From Bacteroidales bacterium (lineage in GTDB: Bacteria > Bacteroidota > Bacteroidia > Bacteroidales > F082), in assembly GCA_016290215.1 (NCBI GenBank), contig JAEETH010000008.1, forward strand, positions 38,690 through 102,689: 64,000 bases of DNA. Direction: 5' to 3'. Made by a program: the position numbers and the translations under genes. The notes beneath the pieces are model-generated. The model ran no database searches. It saw only the letters and a list, made by a program, of their open reading frames with translations, and was not told the origin of the DNA. This document shows, in pieces, positions 1 through 8,129 of this stretch (position 1 is its first letter; each line of letters begins with the position of its first letter).

Positions 1-424
1 GTTGGAAATCGGCATCGGTGAGCAGGAGGGAGTCATGCTGCGAATGGATGTCAACCAGCTGGCTGCCAATCTCTTTCATGGTCTGCAAGGCCACGGGTGT
101 GTCGTTGATGAAGGCACGGCTTTTCTTTTGTGGGTTCAGCTCGCGGCGGAAGATGCATTCGGTTTCAAAATCGAGGTCGTTTTCTTCAAAAAGCGACTTC
201 AATGTATTGTCAGTCAGCACAAACTGGGCTTCAACCACGCATTTCTTATCCTTGTCGAAAAGCACATTGGTGTCGGCACGTTCGCCCAAGGCAAAACTCA
301 AAGCGCCGAGCAAGATGGACTTGCCGGCACCTGTTTCGCCCGTTATGACATTGTATCCTGGTTGGAAATTGACCTCCAAGTCGTCAATCAAGGCGTAATT
401 GCTGATGTGCAATTGCTTAAGCAT
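1..424 (-). CDS. recN: DNA repair protein RecN, N-terminal part, cut by window edge
   Basis: Read on the minus strand from an ATG at 424, the sequence encodes the start of RecN, the SMC-like ATPase that acts in double-strand break repair. A Walker A motif GETGAGKS lies at about residues 29-36, inside the typical RecN opening (ISNYALIDDLEVNF, then GYNVITGETGAGKS). About 141 residues are visible and the rest lies beyond the left edge. The gene follows a DUF4835 gene by 9 bp, an order usual in Bacteroidales. Long plus-strand frames here are antisense shadows. Confidence 0.93.
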   Translation of the reverse strand, partial: MLKQLHISNYALIDDLEVNFQPGYNVITGETGAGKSILLGALSFALGERADTNVLFDKDKKCVVEAQFVLTDNTLKSLFEENDLDFETECIFRRELNPQKKSRAFINDTPVALQTMKEIGSQLVDIHSQHDSLLLTDADFQ

Positions 425-433
425 AAAGCGTGG

Positions 434-1351
434 TTAGTAGCCAGGGGCTTGAAGAATGGCATCGTAACGCGACGACTGCGATGGGTCAATGGCCTTCATG
501 ATGTTGGCGGCTTCAACTCTGACTTTCTGTTCGCCTTGTGTGAAGATTTGGACGATTTCGTCGCGTTTGCTTTCAATAATCAGCTGCAAGAAGTAGCACA
601 TTGAATTGCGTTCATAAATGCCTTGCAACAAACGCAGCGACCTCAACACGGCTTCGCGGCCTTGGTCGGGATGCTCGGCCATGACATCAAGTCCTTGACG
701 ATGGTAAATGTAATAGAACTCATGCAACGGCTGGTAGCTTTGATTATTGACATCGTTGATGATGGCATAGCGGTTTTGGCGTCCCGTGGAGCTCCAACCG
801 TTTTCGTTGCCGGCTTCTTGTGGTGCAGCATTGGCGATGGTCTCGGCAATGGCAAAGAACGGGGCGCCACCATTGGGTGAGAAGGAGTCAAATTCGAGGC
901 CGAGGAAGAGATAGACGTAGAAGCCTATCGTGCTGGTAATGTTCGAAGAGAACGTGTTGGGGTTGAAGTCGAGGGCCTCGCCGTCAGTATATTCAAAGAA
1001 GAACTTGCGGTCGACGTAATTGAGCATTGGCGTGTTGTAGTTCGACTTGTAGACCGGTCGACGCAAGGCCATATTGATTTCGGCAGTGAAATAGTCGCCT
1101 TCTCTGCTCTTTATGTCAACCATCATCGAGCACTCAATTTTTTCGTTCGTCTTGATGTTGATGTCAGTGAATTTCGTGTTGTTGATGAATTCGTTGATGG
1201 CGGTTTGCAGGTTCTGGTATATGGTTTTGTCGCTGCCTTCCACCTTGTTGGAAATGACGCGCACATTGCATTGCAGTTCTTGCGCCTTCAAGCCGCTAAC
1301 GGTCATCAAGAAGCCGAAAAGTATGAGTAGTATCGATGAAGCTCTTTTCAT
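434..1351 (-). CDS. DUF4835 family protein (PorD-like, T9SS-associated)
   Basis: The 305-residue protein has an N-terminal signal peptide (about residues 1-24, ending GLKAQ) and then the DUF4835 body, including the region around YVDRKFFFEYTDGEALDF. The family is Bacteroidetes-specific. In Porphyromonas gingivalis its member is called PorD and is linked to type IX secretion, though its exact role is unsettled. It sits between the omega subunit gene and recN, its usual place. coaBC, often found in this cluster, is absent. The family call rests on pattern memory. Confidence 0.8.
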   Translation of the reverse strand: MKRASSILLILFGFLMTVSGLKAQELQCNVRVISNKVEGSDKTIYQNLQTAINEFINNTKFTDINIKTNEKIECSMMVDIKSREGDYFTAEINMALRRPVYKSNYNTPMLNYVDRKFFFEYTDGEALDFNPNTFSSNITSTIGFYVYLFLGLEFDSFSPNGGAPFFAIAETIANAAPQEAGNENGWSSTGRQNRYAIINDVNNQSYQPLHEFYYIYHRQGLDVMAEHPDQGREAVLRSLRLLQGIYERNSMCYFLQLIIESKRDEIVQIFTQGEQKVRVEAANIMKAIDPSQSSRYDAILQAPGY

Positions 1352-1357
1352 GGCGGA

Positions 1358-1696
1358 TCAGAATGCGTCCTGTTGCTCCTTGGCGGGATTGCGGAAGTAA
1401 ATTTGGTCGTGCAGGAACTCGTGGATGGCAATCAGCGTGGGTTTGGGAAGACGCTCGTAGAACTTGGCGATTTCGATCTGTTCCTTGTTCTCAAACACTT
1501 CTTCCAAACTATCGTTGGTGGCAGCGGCAAACGATTCGATTTTCTCGTTGAGCTCGGCTTTCATCTCTGAGGCGATTTGGTTGGCCCTGATGGAAAGGAT
1601 GGCGACAGTTTCGTAAATGTTGCCGGTGCCTTTGTAGAATTGGTCTTTCTGACGGGTAACCACCGTCGTTTCTGTCTTAATCTTCTTAAAATCCAT
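1358..1696 (-). CDS. rpoZ: DNA-directed RNA polymerase omega subunit (Bacteroidetes type)
   Basis: The 112-residue protein starts MDFKKIKTETTVVTRQKD. It contains the Bacteroidetes omega/Rpb6-like core around NIYETVAILSIRANQIASEMK, the helix that packs against beta-prime. The ATG at 1696 is preferred over an upstream in-frame start at 1798, which would run deep into bamD. The gene starts 2 bp after the bamD stop and ends 6 bp before the DUF4835 start, so the three are probably co-transcribed. Confidence 0.88.
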   Translation of the reverse strand: MDFKKIKTETTVVTRQKDQFYKGTGNIYETVAILSIRANQIASEMKAELNEKIESFAAATNDSLEEVFENKEQIEIAKFYERLPKPTLIAIHEFLHDQIYFRNPAKEQQDAF

Positions 1697-1698
1697 GG

Positions 1699-2496
1699 TT
1701 ATTGTATGTTTTCTAATTTCTTTCTTGCTTTGGCGGCAATGCCGTTCACGTCTTGCAGGTATTTGCTGTCGGGGTAGAGATACGACAACGTGTTGCAATG
1801 CTCAACGCACGACTCGTAGCGTTCGCGTTGCTTTTCAGTGATGCTGTTTTCGGCATAGTCGTAATAAGTCTTGGCCATATCGAAAAGTATCTCTTCACGG
1901 TGCTCCGTGTTGGGATATTTCTTCAGCATGTTCTCGAATGAGGTGATGGCAGCACTGTAGTTTTCCATGCGATAGAAGAGTCGGCAAATATTGTAGTCTT
2001 TCTCTTCCAATTTGTTGTTGAGGTCGGTCAAAAGTTGGTTGGCACGCGTCAAGCTGTCGCTGTTAGGATAGTGCTCGATGAAGCTTTTCAACTGCTTGAT
2101 GGCGCTGTGGGTGTTGGTTTGGTCCAGTCCCGACTCGGGCGAGAGCATGTAACTGCAATAGGCGTTCATGAAAGCGGCTTTTTCGGCATCTTTCGAGAAG
2201 GGATAGGTTTGGGTGAAGCGGTTGAAGTAATACCCCGCAATCTCATAGTCGCTTTGAAGATAATAGCATTGCGCAGTCCTGTAGTTGATGGCTTCGCCCT
2301 TCGGTGTGTTGCGGAACGAAGCTTGCAACAGGTCGAACAACTGCAAGGCATGGTTGTAGTCGCCACGGTCGTAATAGTCCATGGCCACTTCATACTTCAT
2401 CTCGTTGTCGGTGCTTTTCACCATGCGGTTAAAGTCGTTGCACGAGGTGAGTGCCACAAAGCCACAAAATGCCAATATCAAAAGTCTGTTTTTCAT
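1699..2496 (-). CDS. bamD: Outer membrane assembly lipoprotein BamD
   Basis: The 265-residue protein has a lipoprotein signal with lipobox LTSC (Cys19) and then TPR-like helical repeats (YYDRGDYNHALQLFDLL, YYLQSDYEIAGYYF, FYRMENYSAAITSFENML). This is the BamD/ComL plan. BamD is an outer membrane lipoprotein of the BAM complex that inserts beta-barrel proteins. It heads the bamD-omega-DUF4835-recN cluster. A -7 box lies just upstream at 2504-2511, giving a very short 5' leader. Confidence 0.9.
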   Translation of the reverse strand: MKNRLLILAFCGFVALTSCNDFNRMVKSTDNEMKYEVAMDYYDRGDYNHALQLFDLLQASFRNTPKGEAINYRTAQCYYLQSDYEIAGYYFNRFTQTYPFSKDAEKAAFMNAYCSYMLSPESGLDQTNTHSAIKQLKSFIEHYPNSDSLTRANQLLTDLNNKLEEKDYNICRLFYRMENYSAAITSFENMLKKYPNTEHREEILFDMAKTYYDYAENSITEKQRERYESCVEHCNTLSYLYPDSKYLQDVNGIAAKARKKLENIQ

Positions 2497-2503
2497 CAGG
2501 CTG

Positions 2504-2511
2504 CAAAATTA
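2504..2511 (-). promoter_or_regulatory. Bacteroidetes -7 box upstream of bamD
   Basis: The minus strand reads TAATTTTG, matching the TAnnTTTG -7 consensus of the Bacteroidetes primary sigma factor. The bamD ATG lies only 7 bp downstream, implying a nearly leaderless transcript. I see no clear -33 TTTG at the right distance. Confidence 0.55.
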
Positions 2512-2546
2512 CTGATTTTTGCTGAACTAACGATTGCTTTCCGTTT

Positions 2547-4841
2547 TTATTTTTCGACGACGATTTTTTCGACGTGAATTCCTTGCTCTCCAGTAAGTTG
2601 AAGGAAGTAAATGCCTTGGCTTAGTTGCTTGGCATCGATTTGCGTTTCATCGCTGAAACGACCCGAAAGAACGCGTTGCCCCAAGCTGTTGCATAACTGG
2701 TATTCCATCTCGCCTTGTGCCTTGATGGAGAAGCTGCCTTGGGTAGGATTGGGATAGATCAGTGGATGCTCTTCCGCTTCGTTAACTGATTGAGAATCAT
2801 AGCAGCTGACATGGGCTTCCCAGCCAAGCTCATTTACGCCTCGGTCGGAATGGAAGCGGAAGGTGAGTGCTCCTTGTGAATTGGAGGCAGTAACTGTGCC
2901 AGGACTATTGATGCCATCGTATTTGCCAATGAGTGTTGCGTTCGTCGAACTGCCATCGTAAATATAGAGAAAGTCATATCCTTCTTCGGTGTTGAAAACA
3001 AGGAACTCAACCCGAATCTTGTTGCCTTCAATACCAGGTTTGAAAGTCAGCGTGTAGTTTTTGTTGTTGTTGTAATTGTCGTCTGGCCCGCCATCGTCAT
3101 AGAAATAAGCATTGCATGTCTCGATGTTGCCACTGTGCATGTTGTAGGCTTCGTAGGGAAGGACATGAATGAAATCGTTGTGGGTCAGCGTTTCACTGTT
3201 GCCGTAAACGTCGGTAACGGTAAGTGTGACATCGAAGTCGCCGGATTCGTTGTAGACGATGCCAGTCGGGTTTTGTTGAGCGGAAGTGGCTGGGGTTCCG
3301 CCTTCGAATTCCCAACTCCATGAGGCAATTTCTCCGAATGAGTTGTCGGTGAAGTCGACACTTTGCCGCAAAGGGATTTCGGTGGCAGAGGCGTTGAAAA
3401 GAGGTATCATGCAATAGCCAGGCGAAAGTTGTATGTCCAAATGAAGTGTTTCCCCATCGGCAATGGTGACATCAACCAGTTTCGTGCAATAGCCTTCCTT
3501 GCTGATGGCGAAGGTGTAGTCGCCGCCTTTGATGGGACGGTAGAAATCGCCCAAAGCATGGGTGCTGACCTGTGAGCCGTGGTGGTCGTGTCCACAGACG
3601 GTTATCATAGCGCCACTGATGGGTTCTGAAGTAATGCTGTCGGTAACGATGCCTTGGACCCCTTTTGTGGCTTGCTCGATAAATGTCAACATGCTGTTGT
3701 GGTTGTAGTCCCAGAAGCTGGGTAGACGCGAGGCGGAAGGCGTTTTGTCGTTGGAACACTCGATGGTCACTTCACGGCATTGGGCATAATAGTTCATATA
3801 GTCTTGACGGCTACCCGTGATGGTGTACCAGATGTAGCCATTGATGATGCCATTTTCGGCATTTTGATGAGGCATGTTCATGTAATTATAGTCCCATTCG
3901 TGACACAGGTCGGCGTATTCGTGGCAGACTAATTTCCACCAAGCATCATCGGCATGTCGGGGCTGGTAAGTGTCCCAAGGATAGTTCAATACTTCCGCGC
4001 CGCCGTGATAGTTGGCACTCATCGTAAATAGGTGCTCTTGGGCTAAGTCCATCATCCATTGGCACTCGTCTTCATAATGGTCGGCGTCATCGGGATGCGG
4101 ACCGTCATCGAAGTCGGGGAAATGGCGGTTTAGGTCGACATCGTTTCCATTGTTGCGTGTGGCACCTGAAACCGTGTGGTTACCGCTATGGTAGGTACCA
4201 TCGGGGTTGGTGTTGGGGAAAATGAAGAGGTCTACGTTGTCCAAGATGTTTAGGATTCGGGCATCGTTGCTGGTGCAGAATTCGTCAATGAGGCGGAGCA
4301 TGAGGATCATGCCAGTCACCTCGTCACCGTGCATGGTGGAAGTGTAAAGGAATTTCACCTTGCCATCGGGACTGCCATTGCCGAGACGGACGCCCATCAT
4401 CTTTCTACCGCTGGCTAAAGTGCCTAATTCGAGGTAGGTGCAACGGTCAGGATGCTCAAAGGCAAAATCTTGCATCATGTCTTCGTATTGTTCGTAGGTG
4501 AGATACGAGTCCCAATCATAAGTGCCGCGCGATGCGTCGTACATGACGGGTGTCTCGCGCAACGAAGGCGGAGTCAACAATTTGAGTTGATAACCTTGTT
4601 GGATGAGTCGGTCGTACTCTTTTTGGTTGGCGTAGGCGATAACGGTTTTGCCATCGCTGCCGTCAACGGAGCAAATATCGCTGATGGCTTGAATGTCAGA
4701 GCTTTTCTGAACGGTGAGCGAAAAATAATACTCGCCTCTTTCGCGCATAAGTTGCTCCAGTTCTTTTTGACTCTTTTGGGCGTAGATGCTGCCGCAAACG
4801 ATGGCGGCTAGAAGAAGTAGAATATAGCGTAGCTTTTTCAT
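2547..4841 (-). CDS. Secreted M14 zinc carboxypeptidase with PKD, CUB-like and T9SS sorting domains
   Basis: The 764-residue protein has, in order, a signal peptide (1-21), a prodomain-like region, an M14 catalytic domain (about 110-390), a carboxypeptidase-regulatory-like beta domain (about 395-470), a PKD domain (about 480-560), a CUB-like domain (about 570-680) and a C-terminal T9SS sorting domain starting at IYPNPTQGSFSI and ending KIVVEK. Zinc ligands fit HGDE (His171, Glu174) and the His of NYHGG (His279). Substrate-site residues fit DLNRH (Asn238-Arg239), and the catalytic Glu fits VTIE (Glu361). It should be exported by T9SS and anchored at or released from the cell surface. Confidence 0.9.
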   Translation of the reverse strand: MKKLRYILLLLAAIVCGSIYAQKSQKELEQLMRERGEYYFSLTVQKSSDIQAISDICSVDGSDGKTVIAYANQKEYDRLIQQGYQLKLLTPPSLRETPVMYDASRGTYDWDSYLTYEQYEDMMQDFAFEHPDRCTYLELGTLASGRKMMGVRLGNGSPDGKVKFLYTSTMHGDEVTGMILMLRLIDEFCTSNDARILNILDNVDLFIFPNTNPDGTYHSGNHTVSGATRNNGNDVDLNRHFPDFDDGPHPDDADHYEDECQWMMDLAQEHLFTMSANYHGGAEVLNYPWDTYQPRHADDAWWKLVCHEYADLCHEWDYNYMNMPHQNAENGIINGYIWYTITGSRQDYMNYYAQCREVTIECSNDKTPSASRLPSFWDYNHNSMLTFIEQATKGVQGIVTDSITSEPISGAMITVCGHDHHGSQVSTHALGDFYRPIKGGDYTFAISKEGYCTKLVDVTIADGETLHLDIQLSPGYCMIPLFNASATEIPLRQSVDFTDNSFGEIASWSWEFEGGTPATSAQQNPTGIVYNESGDFDVTLTVTDVYGNSETLTHNDFIHVLPYEAYNMHSGNIETCNAYFYDDGGPDDNYNNNKNYTLTFKPGIEGNKIRVEFLVFNTEEGYDFLYIYDGSSTNATLIGKYDGINSPGTVTASNSQGALTFRFHSDRGVNELGWEAHVSCYDSQSVNEAEEHPLIYPNPTQGSFSIKAQGEMEYQLCNSLGQRVLSGRFSDETQIDAKQLSQGIYFLQLTGEQGIHVEKIVVEK

Positions 4842-4863
4842 ATTGTAAATGTATTAGTGTTTT

Positions 4864-4937
4864 GGTCGGGCCTTCGACGGGCTCAGGTACCTTATTTTCT
4901 TCGTGAAATCTATGATCCTTGAGTCTGTCAAAATGCT
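4864..4937. repeat. Imperfect palindrome of the CCTTCGACGGGCTCAGG family
   Basis: Between the M14 gene and dapA, CCTTCGACGGGCTCAGG (4871-4887) is followed by a degenerate reverse-complement half (around CCTTGAGTCTGTCAAAA). Together they could fold into a long hairpin. Related sequences occur inside aroA (15399-15424) and after the Fe-S gene (16681-16730), so this looks like a dispersed repeat rather than a dedicated terminator. Confidence 0.6.
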
Positions 4938-4970
4938 GCGTATGCAACGTAGTTAAAAGCCGACTTTATA

Positions 4971-5858
4971 TTATAATTTTCTTAGTCGTTCCCATTCTTC
5001 GATAATGTCTGCCTCCACTTTTTCGTTTGCCTTTACCAAAGGGAGCCTTAACACGTTCTCGCACAGTCCCATGTGGCTCATCAGGCACTTGATGCCGGCA
5101 GGGTTGCCATCGGCAAAGATGAGTTGGTTCATCTTCAACATGGCATAATGAAGGCGTAACGCTTCGTCGGTACGCCCCTCTTTCATGGCGCGCATCATGC
5201 GACTGAAAGGCTTGGTGTAGGCATTGGCAGCCACCGAAATCACTCCTTGTGCGCCAAGGGCTATCAAAGGTTGGGTGATGCCATCGTCGCCCGAAAGCAC
5301 ATCGAAATCTGCGGGCTTGTCGCGCAATATCTCCATGATTTGCTGCAAGTTGCCTGAAGCTTCTTTCACGGCGATGATGTTGGGATGCTTGGCCAGATCA
5401 ACGCAGGTAGCGGCTTGCAGGTTGACACCCACGCGCCCCGGCACATTGTAGACCACCGTGGGGACTGGGCAGGCATCGGCGATGGCTTCAAAATGGGCTT
5501 TCATGCCACGCTGATTGGGCTTGTTATAATAAGGTACAACGCTCAAAATGCCTTGAATGCCCGTGAAGTCTTGTGCTCTGACGGCATCGATGACGGCTTG
5601 TGTGTTGTTGCCGCCCATGCCGAGCAGAACAGGCAGACGATTGTTGTTGGCTTCAAGTATTGTGTTGATAACCAATTTCTTTTCTTCTGCTGTAAGGGTG
5701 GGAGCTTCAGAAGTCGTTCCCAAGACCACCAAGAAATCGGCGCCATTGTCGATGACATGGTTGACGATTTTGTCCAAGGCCTCAACGTCAACGGAATGGT
5801 CTTGCTTGAAAGGAGTAATAAGGGCAATGCCTGTGCCTTTAAATATGTTGTTTTTCAT
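4971..5858 (-). CDS. dapA: 4-hydroxy-tetrahydrodipicolinate synthase
   Basis: The 295-residue protein is DapA, which condenses pyruvate with aspartate semialdehyde in lysine and diaminopimelate synthesis. Hallmarks are GTTSE (residues 47-51), the YNVPGR motif (137-142) with the catalytic Tyr, and the Schiff-base Lys165 in AVKEASG. Length is normal for the family. It stands alone between the M14 gene and a DUF6913-like gene. Confidence 0.97.
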   Translation of the reverse strand: MKNNIFKGTGIALITPFKQDHSVDVEALDKIVNHVIDNGADFLVVLGTTSEAPTLTAEEKKLVINTILEANNNRLPVLLGMGGNNTQAVIDAVRAQDFTGIQGILSVVPYYNKPNQRGMKAHFEAIADACPVPTVVYNVPGRVGVNLQAATCVDLAKHPNIIAVKEASGNLQQIMEILRDKPADFDVLSGDDGITQPLIALGAQGVISVAANAYTKPFSRMMRAMKEGRTDEALRLHYAMLKMNQLIFADGNPAGIKCLMSHMGLCENVLRLPLVKANEKVEADIIEEWERLRKL

Positions 5859-5885
5859 TGATTTCGATAAATTTAATTCTTAATA

Positions 5886-5956
5886 TGTCTCTCCGCCCCT
5901 TGTCCTTAGTCCTTCGTCTCTCGTTCCTCGTCTTTCGTCCCCCGTCCTCCGTCTTA
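5886..5956. repeat. Degenerate CGTC-rich low-complexity tract
   Basis: The gap between dapA and the next gene is a pyrimidine-rich run of loosely repeated YYCGTC/TCCTTCGTC words. It has no coding frame of note. Similar word-repeat tracts are common in Bacteroidetes intergenic DNA. No function is apparent. Confidence 0.5.
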
Positions 5957-5958
5957 AG

Positions 5959-6504
5959 TTATTGTTGCGGCCCCACCAAAGCTTTCAGGTAGTTGTGCAA
6001 GACGTGGATGTTGGAAACAGGGTCGGTGCTTCTCGGGTTATCAATGACTAAATCATAGATTTCCACATTCTTGCTCTGCTGAAAGCTGATTCTGAAATCT
6101 GATTTCGGCAGGGTGCAAAGATAGTCGCTGATTTCAGGAGTCTTGCCGGCCATGTTGATTATCATTGTGCTGTAAGGCAGCTTCTTAAGGAATTCGTGCT
6201 TGTCAGGTTTCAGCACGCTCATGAACCCGAAGTCCTTGGGTGTAATCTCGCAGTAGAGGTCACTTTGCAATATGGTCTCCGACATCTGGTTGCAGAGAAT
6301 GATGAAGCCGCAACGTCCGGCACCAAAGAGGGCTTTCACGCTGCTTTCAATGTTCTTATGTATGCTCTTGTCGTGCTCGTCGAGGATGACCAATACCGAG
6401 GTAACTCGTTGAAGATTGGGCATTTTGGCTGCCGTCTTTTCGGCGAGAAACTGCTCGAAGGCACGCGATAAGGCTCTGTTTCTGAGATAAGAAGAGATTT
6501 TCAT
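5959..6504 (-). CDS. DUF6913-like conserved protein
   Basis: This 181-residue protein begins MKISSYLRNRALSRAFEQF and has a Rossmann-like alternation (VTSVLVILDEHDKSI, CGFIILCNQM, YSTMIINMAGKTPEISDYLC). I recognise it as a Bacteroidetes conserved protein of the DUF6913 type, and no biochemical role is known to me. The ATG at 6504 is chosen because a -7 box (6509-6516) lies immediately upstream. A longer frame to 6588 would run past it and across the divergent promoter. Confidence 0.6.
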   Translation of the reverse strand: MKISSYLRNRALSRAFEQFLAEKTAAKMPNLQRVTSVLVILDEHDKSIHKNIESSVKALFGAGRCGFIILCNQMSETILQSDLYCEITPKDFGFMSVLKPDKHEFLKKLPYSTMIINMAGKTPEISDYLCTLPKSDFRISFQQSKNVEIYDLVIDNPRSTDPVSNIHVLHNYLKALVGPQQ

Positions 6505-6508
6505 GCCG

Positions 6509-6516
6509 CAAATGTA
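6509..6516 (-). promoter_or_regulatory. -7 box for the DUF6913-like gene
   Basis: The minus strand reads TACATTTG (TAnnTTTG). The chosen ATG is only 4 bp downstream, so the transcript would be leaderless or nearly so. It is the left half of a divergent promoter pair with 6559-6566. Confidence 0.55.
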
Positions 6517-6558
6517 GGGAAATTCTATGAAATGGAATAGTATTTTGCCTAAAATCGC

Positions 6559-6566
6559 TAAATTTG
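6559..6566 (+). promoter_or_regulatory. -7 box for the metallo-beta-lactamase fold gene
   Basis: TAAATTTG matches the Bacteroidetes -7 consensus and lies 48 bp upstream of the ATG at 6615. It is the right half of a compact divergent promoter region. Confidence 0.55.
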
Positions 6567-6614
6567 CAGTCGTATTCTCTTGGCGCATTTCTGATGCATG
6601 CGAAAGGTAAAAAT

Positions 6615-7376
6615 ATGATTGTTACAGTATTAGGAAGCGGAACTTCGCAAGGCGTGCCTGTTATCGGCTGCAATTGTCCCGTTTGCAAGTCGAATGACCC
6701 GCGCGACAAACGACTCCGCACCTCCATTTTGATTCAGACCGACGAGGTCACGGTGGCCGTGGATGCCGGTCCCGACTTCCGCCAGCAGATGTTGCGCGAA
6801 AACGTCACCAAGCTTGATGCAGTGATTATTTCACATGAGCATAAGGACCATATCGGAGGTCTTGACGACTTGCGTCCGTTTATTTTCAAGCAGGAAAAGC
6901 CCATGACGCTTTATGTGGCCGACACGGCACTGCCCGAAATCAAGCGCGAGTATTCCTATGCCTTCGACGAGCATCCTTATCCCGGCGCCCCGACCTACGA
7001 CATCCGCCGCCTCGACGAGACGCCGTTCGACTTCGGCGACTTGCACATTGTCCCGATAAAGCTGAAGCATTTCACGCTGACTTGCTATGCCTTCCGTATC
7101 GGCAACTTCGCATACGTCACCGACCTGAGCGAGATTTCCGAGGAAGCGATTGAAAAACTACAGGGCGTTGAATACCTGATTATTGAGGCATTACAAAAGA
7201 AGAAGCACTATTCGCATCTCACCTTGGACGAGGCGATTGAAATATCAAGAAAGGTAGGAGCGAAGAAAACTTGGTTCACGCATTGCAGCCACAGCATGGG
7301 TCTCGCTGCTGACGTCAACCGCGAGCTCCCTGAAGGCATGATGCTTGCTTATGACGGACTGAAAATAAAGATATAG
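6615..7376 (+). CDS. PhnP-like metallo-beta-lactamase fold hydrolase
   Basis: The 253-residue protein has the metal-binding HEHKDH motif (residues 74-79) and an N-terminal GSGTSQGVPVIGC segment followed by Cys19, Cys21 and Cys24. These fit the PhnP-like branch (phosphoribosyl cyclic phosphodiesterase) of the metallo-beta-lactamase superfamily. Further metal ligands fit VTDLSE and THCSHS near the C-terminus. The substrate here is unknown and there are no phn genes nearby. The ATG at 6615 directly precedes the first beta strand (MIVTVLGSG). Confidence 0.85.
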   Translation: MIVTVLGSGTSQGVPVIGCNCPVCKSNDPRDKRLRTSILIQTDEVTVAVDAGPDFRQQMLRENVTKLDAVIISHEHKDHIGGLDDLRPFIFKQEKPMTLYVADTALPEIKREYSYAFDEHPYPGAPTYDIRRLDETPFDFGDLHIVPIKLKHFTLTCYAFRIGNFAYVTDLSEISEEAIEKLQGVEYLIIEALQKKKHYSHLTLDEAIEISRKVGAKKTWFTHCSHSMGLAADVNRELPEGMMLAYDGLKIKI

Positions 7377-7385
7377 CTATCAGCC

Positions 7386-7439
7386 ATCAGCAGTCAGCTA
7401 TCAGCTCCGATTTAACCTAGCTGAAAGCTGACGGCTGAC
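7386..7439. repeat. Imperfect inverted repeat of TCAGC words
   Basis: The arms 7386-7406 and 7419-7439 are complementary at about 18 of 21 positions around a 12-base loop. It could form a hairpin at the end of the PhnP-like gene. No T-run follows, so it looks more like a dispersed palindrome than a classical terminator. Confidence 0.6.
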
Positions 7440-7483
7440 AGCCAAACAATTCAACGATTAAACAAATAAACAATTCAACAATA

Positions 7484-7963
7484 ATGAAATCCACCTATTC
7501 CCAAAGATTAATCAAACTCGCCGACCTCAACCACCACCAAACCTTCTTTGCAGGTCGTTGCTCCGAGTACTTTTTAGAGAGTTCCTATTTTGCTGTGGCG
7601 CAGTATGTTGATACTAAGGATACAGTTCTTCTCGTCCTCCACGGCATCGACTTCAAGTTCCCGATTTTCGCGGGCGACATCGTCACCTTCGAGAGCAAAG
7701 TCATTTCCGTGGGTCGCAGCACACTGACCGTTTACACGAAAATGTACCGCAGCCGCGAACCCGAAAAAATTGCCGCTGACGGCTTCGCCACCTTCTCCTA
7801 TTTGGACGAAAACCACCATTCCCGCCCGCACGGCATCACGCTTGAGCTGGAGACCGACGAGGAAAAATTCTTGCAGCAGCAGGCACTTGAAGTAATGGAA
7901 GATTCGAAAAGGAGGGCTCTCGCAATGAATTCCGCTGAGAAAAAGAGAAAGGACACACTTTAA
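7484..7963 (+). CDS. Hotdog-fold acyl-CoA thioesterase
   Basis: The 159-residue single-hotdog protein has the acyl-CoA hydrolase pattern around HGIDFKFPIFAGDIVTFESKV and VGRSTLTVYTKMY. This family hydrolyses acyl-CoA thioesters in the cytoplasm. Chain-length preference cannot be read from the sequence. It is the last plus-strand gene before a convergent GT61 gene. Confidence 0.8.
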   Translation: MKSTYSQRLIKLADLNHHQTFFAGRCSEYFLESSYFAVAQYVDTKDTVLLVLHGIDFKFPIFAGDIVTFESKVISVGRSTLTVYTKMYRSREPEKIAADGFATFSYLDENHHSRPHGITLELETDEEKFLQQQALEVMEDSKRRALAMNSAEKKRKDTL

Positions 7964-8129
7964 GATGTTATGAATGAAAGTGATAATATTATTATTAAGT
8001 AACTTTCCATAATTAAGATAACATATCTTTTTGACTTCGGAACTCGGGACTCCGGGACAAGTCAATATCGCCTATTCTCACAGTCTCGTAGTCTCGTGTT
8101 TTTTATGTAAACTAAATTTGCTCATCCAC

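Noticed and set aside
2-604. Open plus-strand frames over recN and DUF4835
   Set aside because: They are antisense to two recognisable genes and match no family.
8040-8072. Terminator between the convergent thioesterase and GT61 genes
   Set aside because: A GACTT...AAGTC hairpin with an inner CGGA/TCCG stem is present, but no T-run follows on either strand.
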